Source: Selenomonadaceae bacterium
GTDB taxonomy: Bacteria > Bacillota > Negativicutes > Selenomonadales > Selenomonadaceae
Length of the DNA: 64,000 nt
Direction of reading: 5' to 3'
Assembly: GCA_024698045.1 (NCBI GenBank)
Contig: JAILRS010000030.1
Span: forward strand, 32,102-96,101
How positions within the stretch are numbered: the first letter of the stretch is position 1; the number at the start of each line of letters is the position of its first letter. The translations under genes were made by a program, and so were the position numbers. The notes beneath the pieces were generated by a model that was not told where the DNA came from, ran no database searches, and saw nothing but the letters and a program-made list of their open reading frames with translations. Below, one piece after another: positions 36,809 to 45,772 of this stretch.

Positions 36809-39800
36809 GTGACATATGAAGAAAAAAGGTATCTTAATTATTTCGAGATAGACGAGGGGTATTATCCGGAAATCAACGAGAGTTCAATTAAAGACCCCAA
36901 AAACAAATGGCAGCATACTTTTCCGCATAGTGACATTGTTGCGTTGATGAAATTACTTGAAAGAACGTTATCGCGCTCTGAAAAGAAAAGTTTGTGGCTG
37001 GAAGGTTCTTACGGTACGGGCAAATCTCGGATTGTCTGGATGTTGCAAAATCTTTTGTCATGCCCCGAAAATGAATTCGATGCCTATTTTGATGAATATG
37101 ATACCCTGCGCGATGAAACAGATTTGCGCGAACGTCTGCGCACAATTCGCAAGGGTAAAATTGTCACCGCCAAACGCTATGCAACCGGCGATATAACTTC
37201 AACCCAAAAGCTTATTTTTGCTGTCTTTGAAAGCCTGACCGCCGCGCTGAAAAAAAACGGTTATAAATTCGACGGCGCGAAAACTCTGCGCGGAAAAATA
37301 GTTGATTGGCTCGAATCGGATAAAGCAAATTTGGAAATGTTCCGCGCTAAGATTCAAAAGCCCGAATATAGAATGTCGTCTACTTTGGCGAGCAGGACAG
37401 CCGAAGAAATTATAGAGCGTCTTAAAAATCCGAATGCCGTCGTGTCACAACTGGTCGAGGATATTTTGAAACTCGGCGAACGTGAAGGCATTCGCGCGTT
37501 CAATATCGACATGAAAGATTTGACGGATTGGATAACCGAAGTCATCGAAGAAAATCGGTTAACGGCAATGGTTTTGTTTTGGGATGAATTTTCAAAGTTC
37601 TTTGCCAACAACCGGAACAATCTTGATGAATTTCAGCGGCTTGCGGAACTGTCGAATATTATCCCGTTTTATCTGGTCATTGCTACTCATCAAGTCGATA
37701 AACTTGATGGAGCAAGCGAACAATCTTTTCGCGTTGTCAGCGACAGATTTTCAAGTATTGCAATTACAATGCCCGACAACATTGCGCTTAATCTTATCGG
37801 TCATGCATTGAAAATCAAAAATGTTGCGCAAAACGAATGGCATTATATTTCGTCGGCATTGAAAGAACGAACAGCGGAGCCGCGAAAAGTTGTGATGGAC
37901 TTCGCCAAAATTCGCGACGAAAAAATTTTAACCGACATTCTGCCGATACACCCGATGACCGCGATTTTGTTAAAAAATCTTGCGTCTTATTTTGCGTCCA
38001 ATCAGCGCAGCATTTTTAACTTCATAAAGAACACAGATCCGAATATAAAAGCATTCCAGGATTTTATCGCAACAAAGAGTCCGCAGAACGGCGACCTCTT
38101 GACGATAGATTATCTTTGGAACTTTTTTTATGAGAACGGCACGGACGAACACGGCAATAACGTCGGCAAAATGAATTTAAGACCGTCAATTCGTGTAATC
38201 CTCGATTCTTATCCGATGAACAAAAACGATTTGAATCCCGACGAACAGACAGTATTAAAAACGGTTTTGTTATTCCAAGCGATAGATCAGGAAACGCGCA
38301 ATGAAGTCAGTATTTTTCATCCGACGGAAAAAAATATTGAGTTGGCGTTTACGGGCGTCAATGACATGGAGAACGGACGCGCAGTCACGATTCTAAATAA
38401 TTTGGTACGCAAAAATATTCTCTTCAAAAAGCCGGGCGACATTGAAACATTTGCGGCAATGGCAGTGAGCGGCGATTTGGCGGAATTGGAACGGCTGAAA
38501 GCAATTACCCGCGCAGGGTTTAAAACTGCAACTCATGTCGATAAAGAACTTTTGATTAGCGGCACGGATATAAATTCTGCGATAATCGCGCGATACGAAT
38601 TTATCAATCTGAGTGCGGAAAATTTCACGCGAACGATAAACCGAATCACCAACGAGGCAGAGACTTACAAAATCAAAGTTATCGTCTGCTGCGCATACAA
38701 CGAAGACGAGCAAAATAAAATTTACAATCTGATTACTGCGGCGATACGTGACGAACGCTATCACAAATTGGTATTTATAGATGCGTCGTCTAATTTGATT
38801 ACCCGCGATGTTTTAAACAGTTGGGTAGAAAATTCGGCGAACGAACAGTATTGGCGCGGCAAAGATGATGCGCTTGCGGACAAGATGAAACAAAATGCCG
38901 ATACTGCTTTGAATTTGTGGATAAAGTCCTTTGCGGATACTTCTTTTGTGTATTATCCCGCGACGAAAAACAGTGACGAAGTACGCAAGGGGATATCATG
39001 TCAAAATTCCGCTCTGGTAGTGGACGAATTGAAGGATAATGTACGCAAGATTTATCCCTATTCGTTTGATAATGCAGGAGTCACCAACACTCTTTTTATG
39101 TCTTCGCAACTTAGGAAATTAGCGGAGGCAGGTATAAAACAGGAAGAATATTCGATGCTGAAGGCGAAGGATATCAAACTTGTCTTGGGTGATTTGTGGC
39201 ACGTATCGGGGAAATATTGGGAGCTTTATCCCGATTTGATGTTGTCGCGTCTTAAAGTAGAAATAGATACGCTGATAAAAACCGAACTTGAAAAAAATAT
39301 TCGTATATCGTTCAAGACGATTTTTGATTATCTGCTTGAGCGTGGATTTATGCCGCTGAATATTCATGCCTTCCTGACGGGTTTTCTTTTGAAAGAGTAT
39401 GCGTGCGATCCGTACAGATTCAGCGCGGGCAAAGACGGAGATATCGGCGGCGCGTTAAACACGGAAAAACTTGCGGAATATATCGCCGAAAGTATCAAGC
39501 AATCGATTACACCGATGCGAAATTATCGCCCGAAATATCTTGAAATAATGTCGCCGAATCAACGGCAATTTATGTCATTCGCGTCAGAAATTTTTAATGT
39601 GAACGAAGATATTTCGGTAGAACACAGCGCACAAAAATTACGGTTGCAATTAAAGAAATTAGGTTATCCGCTCTGGTGTTACGTCGATGTAGCCGAAGAC
39701 AAGTACAGAGATTTTTTATTGCTCCTCAAAGAAATAGCGAACTCGAAATTAGATGTAAGCGTATCGGCATTGGCAGAACGTGCCGGACAAATTTTGACAA

Positions 39801-41002
39801 ATAATCCTGCGGCGTTCGGTGATATGAAAAATTTCCTCACGGCGGAAAACGGGCAGAAGATTTTTACCGAATTCCTGCAGAATTTTGAGGGCGGTATAAT
39901 TTTTGAATTGGCGAATCAAATCGGGATAACAAATCCCGTGAGCGAATGTCAAAATCGCATTACTTCGGGCGACAGTATATGGTTACACGACAAAGATGCC
40001 GCCGAAGACGATTTAAAGAAGTTGATTATCGATTATAAGATTGTCATTGAAAGCAAGAAATTCGGTATCGAAAGTAAATCATTCAGCGAATGTGTTTATG
40101 CTTGGCAAGATTGGTGCGGCTTTAATTTGAAAATACCTTCCAACTTGATAATCGATAGATATCCCGAGACAAAAAATTTCTTTTTGATTCTGAAGGAAAT
40201 GGTTGAGCTTAAAGAGTTGCCGCAGAGTAAACGCGAAAAATTTTTGAATCAACTGTCTAAAAACTCCGAGGCGATAAAAAATGCCATAGCAAATCGACAA
40301 AATATCCTGCGAGATAAACATGACAATTCCTACAACCTGAGCGATGAAGAATTGAATAATTTGTACACTTCTTTACCGTCAAATTCATTCATCATGTCGC
40401 AGGGGGATTATTACAGGAAAGTAAGCACACAGTTAAAGAGTATGGAAAGCGGTCGACGCAAAAGTAAATTGGCAAGGTTATGGAATAAAATTTCCGGTAC
40501 ATCTCCGCGCGAATGGTCGAAAATTCATCGCACTCCTATTCTGGCTCTTGTTCCGAAAAACGAATTGGATAACGCCCAAAAAGTTTTTAATACGATTATG
40601 GCGAATTCTCCCGAAGATAAAGATTTGAATTTCTCCATTAAATATCTTGAAGACAAACCGCAATATTTTGATTTGCTCAACGATGAAAATGCAATCGAGA
40701 CAGCTTTTCGCGAAAGAATTATCGGCGATGAATTTCGCGGTTTTCTGGACAATAACGATGAGATTCGCGACGAATTGGAAGATAAATTTCAAGGCGATAT
40801 TTATCAATGGTACCCAAGTATTCAATCGCAGGAGATTATAAAAAAATTTGCCGAAAGAAAATATTACACCAGCGAAACCAATGAAAAAATTAAAGAAACG
40901 GTAACGAGAATGTCGGATCGTGAAGCGAAAAATCTTTTGATTAACTTGCTTGATAGTAATTACGAAGTCGGTATTAAACTTCTTAGGGAGTCTTTAAATT
41001 GA
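36809..41002 (+). CDS. brxC: BrxC-like large P-loop ATPase (BREX type 4)
   Basis: A very large (about 1400 residues) ATPase of the BrxC/PglY family. Walker A is GSYGTGKS at about residues 66-73, and Walker B is VLFWDEF near 256-261. The rest is helical without other catalytic motifs, as in the family, where it forms the DNA-scanning or assembly ATPase. I prefer the GTG at 36809, 9 nt after an AGGGG site; a TTG at 36800 is also possible. It starts within 20 nt of the brxP stop and its own stop overlaps the pglZ start, so it is translated as part of one operon. Confidence 0.88.
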   Translation: MTYEEKRYLNYFEIDEGYYPEINESSIKDPKNKWQHTFPHSDIVALMKLLERTLSRSEKKSLWLEGSYGTGKSRIVWMLQNLLSCPENEFDAYFDEYDTLRDETDLRERLRTIRKGKIVTAKRYATGDITSTQKLIFAVFESLTAALKKNGYKFDGAKTLRGKIVDWLESDKANLEMFRAKIQKPEYRMSSTLASRTAEEIIERLKNPNAVVSQLVEDILKLGEREGIRAFNIDMKDLTDWITEVIEENRLTAMVLFWDEFSKFFANNRNNLDEFQRLAELSNIIPFYLVIATHQVDKLDGASEQSFRVVSDRFSSIAITMPDNIALNLIGHALKIKNVAQNEWHYISSALKERTAEPRKVVMDFAKIRDEKILTDILPIHPMTAILLKNLASYFASNQRSIFNFIKNTDPNIKAFQDFIATKSPQNGDLLTIDYLWNFFYENGTDEHGNNVGKMNLRPSIRVILDSYPMNKNDLNPDEQTVLKTVLLFQAIDQETRNEVSIFHPTEKNIELAFTGVNDMENGRAVTILNNLVRKNILFKKPGDIETFAAMAVSGDLAELERLKAITRAGFKTATHVDKELLISGTDINSAIIARYEFINLSAENFTRTINRITNEAETYKIKVIVCCAYNEDEQNKIYNLITAAIRDERYHKLVFIDASSNLITRDVLNSWVENSANEQYWRGKDDALADKMKQNADTALNLWIKSFADTSFVYYPATKNSDEVRKGISCQNSALVVDELKDNVRKIYPYSFDNAGVTNTLFMSSQLRKLAEAGIKQEEYSMLKAKDIKLVLGDLWHVSGKYWELYPDLMLSRLKVEIDTLIKTELEKNIRISFKTIFDYLLERGFMPLNIHAFLTGFLLKEYACDPYRFSAGKDGDIGGALNTEKLAEYIAESIKQSITPMRNYRPKYLEIMSPNQRQFMSFASEIFNVNEDISVEHSAQKLRLQLKKLGYPLWCYVDVAEDKYRDFLLLLKEIANSKLDVSVSALAERAGQILTNNPAAFGDMKNFLTAENGQKIFTEFLQNFEGGIIFELANQIGITNPVSECQNRITSGDSIWLHDKDAAEDDLKKLIIDYKIVIESKKFGIESKSFSECVYAWQDWCGFNLKIPSNLIIDRYPETKNFFLILKEMVELKELPQSKREKFLNQLSKNSEAIKNAIANRQNILRDKHDNSYNLSDEELNNLYTSLPSNSFIMSQGDYYRKVSTQLKSMESGRRKSKLARLWNKISGTSPREWSKIHRTPILALVPKNELDNAQKVFNTIMANSPEDKDLNFSIKYLEDKPQYFDLLNDENAIETAFRERIIGDEFRGFLDNNDEIRDELEDKFQGDIYQWYPSIQSQEIIKKFAERKYYTSETNEKIKETVTRMSDREAKNLLINLLDSNYEVGIKLLRESLN

Positions 41003-42915
41003 AATCTCTAAACATATCGGAAGCGGCAAAACAAATTGATACTTACTTGCGGCGCGAAAATTCACACCCGTACTTTATCATTTGCGATGACGTAAAAAAA
41101 TTTGACGAGCTGAAAAAATCTCTTCAATTGGGGTTTGAGGATATTTATATATCGAAATTCTGCTCGGGCGATTGCCTTGCGGATACGGATTTGCTTATCG
41201 AGAAACTAAACGCGCCTGAAAGAAACGCGTTTTTTTTCGGTCTGGGCGAATATATTTACTTCACCGGACAGGAAAATATTTTATATGCACTGCAGGACAG
41301 AAGTTTCAATTCTAAAATTATTTTTGTCTGCCGCGGCATTACCAAATTGCTTGAAAATCTTGCCGTCAAAGATTGTAAATTTGCCGCGAACAATATTTGT
41401 CGTATCGAGGGCGTAGGAAAAATTTCGGTTGTCAAATACGGTTCCGATATAGAAATACCGACGGACGCCCAAAATTTCAGCGAACTGCTTGAGCTTGCGG
41501 CGCAGGGAAATTCTTCGATGACGGTGCGGACAAATTTGCCGATAGTCAACGTTAAGGAGATAAATACTTACTTCGAGGAAATAAAAAATCGCGATTCTTA
41601 TTTTTCCGTGCCGCCCGACGCATTAAGCGAAGAGCAATGGCAGGAATATTTTTTTGACGAGAACTGTGACGGCTATTCGTCCGAACATTGGCGCAGTTAT
41701 GCCGCAGGTTTCAAGAATAAAATTTCAAACGAGTACTTGCAATTTGTGTTTGCGCAGTCCTCGAATTACGAAGAGTATCGGAAAAATTTACTGTTCGCGC
41801 TGCTCAATGTAGACGACGAAAAACTTTTCGAGAAATATTATTTGCAAAGGAAGTCGGCAATCAACGGTATTTCTGCGCAATATCTTTCGGAATATATTAC
41901 GGCGGCGGAAAAAGTTTCGGATACGATAAAATATTTGACGGATAACACGAGCGAAGAACGTCGCGCAATGATAAAAGCGGTTCAAGGTAAGGAGAAAATC
42001 CCGATAATCTTTGAGAAAAATTATTCGGCAATGAAAGATTATTTGACCGAATACGATTTCGGAAATCGGGAAGTCACGGAATATTTTCGGCGGTACAAAA
42101 AAATTAAGCTCTGTAATATCGACGATGAAGATTTTAAAAATCATGTGCAAGAAATTGCGTTGACAAGACCGTATAATAATTTCAATACGCGGCAGACGAT
42201 TCTGGACGGATTGGATAAAAATGCAAAGTTGTATTGGCTTGATGCGTTGGGTGCGGAATTTTCCGGTTACATAAAAATTCGTGCGGAGCAAATGGGGCTT
42301 TCCGCTAAAATCGAAATAGGTCGCGCAGATTTGCCCACATTGACTTCAATGAATAAAGATTTCTTTGATAATTGGAGCGGCGACAGATTCGTCAAAAATC
42401 CAAAGTTGGATGAGTTGAAACATTCGCCCGAAAAATTTGTCGAGGACGGAAAATGTTCCGAACCGATTTATATCGACGAGGAATTTAACATCATAGACAA
42501 GGCGATTGATGATATAAAAAAATCATTGGCGAATAAGCAAACCGATAAAGTTATTTTGACTTCGGATCACGGAGCCAGTCGGCTCGCGGTAATGTACGGG
42601 CGCGAAAACAAATACAGAATGAATTCAAGCGGCGAACATTCGGGGCGTTGCTGTCCGATAAACGATATTGACGATAAACCAACCTGTGCAAGCGAAGAGC
42701 ATGGTTATTGGGTTTTGGCGAATTACGACAGATTTGCCGGCGGACGATTATCTTCGGTTGAAGTGCACGGCGGCGCAACTTTGGAGGAAATTTTAGTGCC
42801 GATAATCGAATTGTCTTTGTCGAATGTATCGGAAGATATTTCAATCGCGGAAGACGAAAAAAATACTGCACCCTTGCAAGAAGATGATACCAGCTTTGAT
42901 TTTTTTCATGATTGA
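40999..42915 (+). CDS. pglZ: PglZ-domain protein (BREX type 4)
   Basis: A 638-residue protein with the alkaline-phosphatase-superfamily PglZ fold, the hallmark gene of all BREX types. The C-terminal half contains LYWLDALGAEF (about 411-420) and the metal-binding LTSDHGASRLAVM (about 519-531), followed by GYWVLANYDRFAGG and VEVHGGATLEEILVP, which are typical of PglZ. The N-terminal half is helical and unassigned. Its TTG start overlaps the brxC stop, with AGGGAG upstream. In other BREX systems PglZ is needed for both methylation and defence; here its partner is BrxP rather than a PglX methyltransferase. Confidence 0.9.
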   Translation: MKSLNISEAAKQIDTYLRRENSHPYFIICDDVKKFDELKKSLQLGFEDIYISKFCSGDCLADTDLLIEKLNAPERNAFFFGLGEYIYFTGQENILYALQDRSFNSKIIFVCRGITKLLENLAVKDCKFAANNICRIEGVGKISVVKYGSDIEIPTDAQNFSELLELAAQGNSSMTVRTNLPIVNVKEINTYFEEIKNRDSYFSVPPDALSEEQWQEYFFDENCDGYSSEHWRSYAAGFKNKISNEYLQFVFAQSSNYEEYRKNLLFALLNVDDEKLFEKYYLQRKSAINGISAQYLSEYITAAEKVSDTIKYLTDNTSEERRAMIKAVQGKEKIPIIFEKNYSAMKDYLTEYDFGNREVTEYFRRYKKIKLCNIDDEDFKNHVQEIALTRPYNNFNTRQTILDGLDKNAKLYWLDALGAEFSGYIKIRAEQMGLSAKIEIGRADLPTLTSMNKDFFDNWSGDRFVKNPKLDELKHSPEKFVEDGKCSEPIYIDEEFNIIDKAIDDIKKSLANKQTDKVILTSDHGASRLAVMYGRENKYRMNSSGEHSGRCCPINDIDDKPTCASEEHGYWVLANYDRFAGGRLSSVEVHGGATLEEILVPIIELSLSNVSEDISIAEDEKNTAPLQEDDTSFDFFHD

Positions 42916-42927
42916 CGGGAGCGAATA

Positions 42928-44367
42928 ATGGAAGGCAAATTAAAAAATTCTTTCTCCGATATGGTCGTCTACAAAGATTTGAAGAACAGCAATTTTTTTT
43001 CGGCATTAAGTTTGCCGTCATTCATGCGCGATTGGCTTTTGCGTCGATTTGAGGATGCGGACGGGAAATTTGATTCCGACGAGCTGTCAAATTTTGTGCG
43101 GCAATTTATTCCGAAGAAATACGAATGGAACGCGATAAAAAGCCGTATAGTTATGGATAACGAACATGTAAAAATATTGGCGAAAATATCGGTGGAAATT
43201 GATGTGGCTACGGGCGAAGCGTCTTTTTCTCTGCCCGATTTCGGACTTTCGTCGAAAGAAACAATGATAGACGATAATATTTGGAGTATGTACAAAGACG
43301 AATTAATCGGCGGTCGCGAAGTTTGGGGCATGATTCAATTAGGTTACAGACCACCCGATTATGAAGCGCGCCCGAAAATTCCGGGTAAAATTCGCTTGCT
43401 CAAGTTCCAAAATTTTTGTCCGTATAAAATCAATCTGGATTTCTATAAGAACGCCAGAAAAAATTTTTCGTTTGATGAGTGGCTGAAAATTCTTTTGGGA
43501 GCGATTGACTATAACGCGGCAGGTTACGCAACCGAAGAAGAAAAGATAACCATGTTGACGCGTCTTTTGCCCTTCGTGGAAAAACGTTTAAATTTAATTG
43601 AGTTGGCTCCGAAAGGTACGGGAAAATCATACGTGTTCGGTCGTGTCAGTCGATTCGGTTGGCTGTCTAGCGGCGGAGTCATGAGCCGCGCCAAAATGTT
43701 TTACGACATGCAGAAACGTCAAGAAGGACTTGTCGCCTACAATGACTTCGTAACACTCGACGAAGTGCAGACGATTTCTTTTACCGATACCGATGAAATG
43801 CGCGCGGCAATGAAAGGTTATTTAGAGAACGGCGTATATACTGTCGGGAATCACTCGAACAACGCCGAGGCCGGTATGATTCTCAGCGGCAATATCCCCA
43901 AAGCCGTAATGGATATGGATGGCGAAGTAAACATGTTTGACGAACTGCCGAGCGTTTTTCACGAATCCGCTTTGATTGAACGCTTTCACGGCTTTATAAA
44001 GGGCTGGAATATTCCGCGAATGAATGACGATATGAAAATTTGCGGTTGGGCATTGAATTCCGAATATTTTTGCTCAATCATGCACGAATTGCGCGAAGAT
44101 ATAAGTTACCGCGCGATTGTCGACAGAATTGTTAAAGTGCCCGACAAAGCCGATACACGAGATACGGCGGCGATTAAACGGATTGCGACGGCTTATTTAA
44201 AATTATTTTTCCCGAACGTACAAAATGTTGATGACGTCGACAAAGAACTTTTCAATCAATATTGTCTGTCGCGTGCGTGTAACATGAGATCTGTCATAAG
44301 GAAACAACTTGCTTTGCTGGATATTGAGTACGCCGGCAAAGATATTCCGAAGTTTGAGGTAATTTAA
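42928..44367 (+). CDS. brxL: BrxL-like AAA+ protein, short form without the Lon protease domain
   Basis: A 479-residue AAA+ ATPase matching the central part of BrxL. A helical N-terminal domain of about 190 residues precedes Walker A (PKGTGKS near 228-234), then VTLDEVQT (Walker B, near 277), the ILSGN sensor and a region with conserved RFHGFIKGW. The chain ends about 80 residues after the AAA core. BrxL of type 1 systems carries on with a Lon-like protease fold with a Ser-Lys pair; I see none here. GGGAG precedes the ATG. It is the fourth core gene of the operon. Confidence 0.85.
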   Translation: MEGKLKNSFSDMVVYKDLKNSNFFSALSLPSFMRDWLLRRFEDADGKFDSDELSNFVRQFIPKKYEWNAIKSRIVMDNEHVKILAKISVEIDVATGEASFSLPDFGLSSKETMIDDNIWSMYKDELIGGREVWGMIQLGYRPPDYEARPKIPGKIRLLKFQNFCPYKINLDFYKNARKNFSFDEWLKILLGAIDYNAAGYATEEEKITMLTRLLPFVEKRLNLIELAPKGTGKSYVFGRVSRFGWLSSGGVMSRAKMFYDMQKRQEGLVAYNDFVTLDEVQTISFTDTDEMRAAMKGYLENGVYTVGNHSNNAEAGMILSGNIPKAVMDMDGEVNMFDELPSVFHESALIERFHGFIKGWNIPRMNDDMKICGWALNSEYFCSIMHELREDISYRAIVDRIVKVPDKADTRDTAAIKRIATAYLKLFFPNVQNVDDVDKELFNQYCLSRACNMRSVIRKQLALLDIEYAGKDIPKFEVI

Positions 44368-44574
44368 TTGGCGAAGAAAATTTTTAACTGTATATCCTGC
44401 GGAAAAAAATCATTGAGCAAAGATGAGATAGGCATAAATAAAAAACTCTTGGGCATTAAGTCCAAGAATTTTTATTGCCTTGAATGTCTGGCGGATTATT
44501 TGGAAGTTGAGCCGCAGGATATTTTAGACAAAATAGAGGATTTCAAAAATGAAGGTTGTAAACTCTTCGAGTAA
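44368..44574 (+). CDS. Small zinc-ribbon protein of the BREX operon
   Basis: A 68-residue protein with two CxxC pairs (Cys 8/11 and 37/40) set to bind one zinc or iron ion, followed by a helical tail DILDKIEDFKNEG. It starts with TTG directly after the brxL stop, with GAGG 7 nt upstream, and overlaps the cysteine desulfurase by 26 nt. The tight packing suggests a working partner of the desulfurase or BrxP, perhaps a metal or sulfur handling or docking factor. This is inference. Confidence 0.75.
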   Translation: MAKKIFNCISCGKKSLSKDEIGINKKLLGIKSKNFYCLECLADYLEVEPQDILDKIEDFKNEGCKLFE

Positions 44575-45712
44575 AATTATTTATGCGGATAACGCCGCGA
44601 CAACGGAATCGGATACAGACGCTTTAAAGTTGATGTTTAATTTACAGAAAAAATTTTTTGCAAATCCTTCGTCGGCATATAAAATATCACGTCCGTTGAA
44701 GAAAATATTACAGGAATCGCGGGAAAAAATTGCCGCGTGTATCAATGCCGAACCGAACGAAATTTATTTTACGTCGGGCGGAAGCGAGAGTGATAATTGG
44801 GCTGTAAAATCTTCTGTACTTCCGAATTTAAGAGAACGCCCGAATATAATCACTTCCGCTGTTGAGCACAAGGCAATTTTAAATTCGTGCGGCGCAATGA
44901 AAAATTTGGGTTGCAGCGTAACGAAATTACCCGTAGATAAATTTTGCGCAGTCAATCCCGTTGATTTACGTGAAAAAATTTTGCCGCAGACGAAAATTAT
45001 TTCGGTGATGCTGGCAAATAACGAAGTGGGAACAATTCAACCGATAAAGATTTTGGCGGAAATTGCGCACGAGGCTGGGAAAATTTTTCATACGGACGCA
45101 GTGCAGGCAGTCGGGCATATTCCCGTTGACGTAAAATCTTTGGGCGTAGATATGTTGTCCGCCTCCGGTCATAAATTCAACGCGCCGAAGGGAATCGGTT
45201 TTCTCTACGTTCGCGACGGAATAAATATCGCTCCTTACATTGACGGCGGTGCACAAGAATTTTCTAAACGTGCCGGCACAGAAAATATTCCTGCGATTGC
45301 GGCGATGGCTCTGGCTTTGGAAAAAAATTGCCGCGATATAAATCGTACTTCAGAAAAACTTTCAACCTGCGTCAAAATTTTACTCGACAATCTGCGCAGA
45401 GATAACATTGATTTTATTGTCAACGGCGGCGAAAATCGTTTGCCAGGTCATTTGAGTTTATCTTTCAAAGGTTGCGACGGCGAATCTTTAATGCACAGAT
45501 TGGATTTGAAAAATATTTGCGTGTCGACGGGCTCGGCGTGTAATTCGCGCAACACTGAAATTTCACACGTCCTGCAAGCTATGAACGTCCCCGAAGATTA
45601 TATTCGCGGAACAATCAGAATAACTTTCGGCAAAAACAATTCAGCCGAGGATGCGGAAATTATTTCCGAAAATCTTGCGACGATTATAAAAAAAACATTG
45701 ACGACGCTTTGA
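44549..45712 (+). CDS. NifS/IscS/DndA-type cysteine desulfurase
   Basis: A 387-residue PLP enzyme that moves sulfur from cysteine to an active-site persulfide. YADNAATT at the N terminus, FTSGGSESDNWAVKS, the histidine in TSAVEHKAILNS, the Schiff-base lysine in SASGHKFNAPKG and the sulfur-accepting cysteine in STGSACNSR near residue 331 are all present. The ATG is inside the zinc-ribbon gene with GAGG upstream. No Fe-S assembly genes adjoin it, so it seems dedicated to the BREX operon, in the role DndA or SspA plays in phosphorothioation, supplying sulfur to the PP-loop enzyme BrxP. Confidence 0.93.
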   Translation: MKVVNSSSKIIYADNAATTESDTDALKLMFNLQKKFFANPSSAYKISRPLKKILQESREKIAACINAEPNEIYFTSGGSESDNWAVKSSVLPNLRERPNIITSAVEHKAILNSCGAMKNLGCSVTKLPVDKFCAVNPVDLREKILPQTKIISVMLANNEVGTIQPIKILAEIAHEAGKIFHTDAVQAVGHIPVDVKSLGVDMLSASGHKFNAPKGIGFLYVRDGINIAPYIDGGAQEFSKRAGTENIPAIAAMALALEKNCRDINRTSEKLSTCVKILLDNLRRDNIDFIVNGGENRLPGHLSLSFKGCDGESLMHRLDLKNICVSTGSACNSRNTEISHVLQAMNVPEDYIRGTIRITFGKNNSAEDAEIISENLATIIKKTLTTL

Positions 45713-45713
45713 C

Positions 45714-45751
45714 AAAAAAAGACTCGACATATTCAGTCGAGTCTTTTTTAT
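45714..45751. terminator. Bidirectional terminator shared by BREX and the convergent Hsp90/helicase gene
   Basis: AGACTCGAC and GTCGAGTCT form a perfect 9-bp stem with a 7-nt loop, with a T-run on the right and an A-run on the left. It ends the BREX operon and can end the opposing gene. Confidence 0.9.
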
Positions 45752-45772
45752 TTACCCATTGCAAAAGTAGGG

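Noticed and set aside
34502..44367. BREX type 1 or 2 with methyltransferase
   Set aside because: No PglX-type methylase or kinase PglW lies in or beside the operon. The adenine methylases at 55-57 kb belong to the AlwI-type cassette, on the other side of the tRNA scar.
34502..45712. Classical Dnd or Ssp phosphorothioation cluster
   Set aside because: There is no DndB, DndD, DndE or SspB/SspC-like gene, whereas PglZ, BrxC and BrxL homologues are clear. The locus is BREX type 4 with a DndA-like addition.
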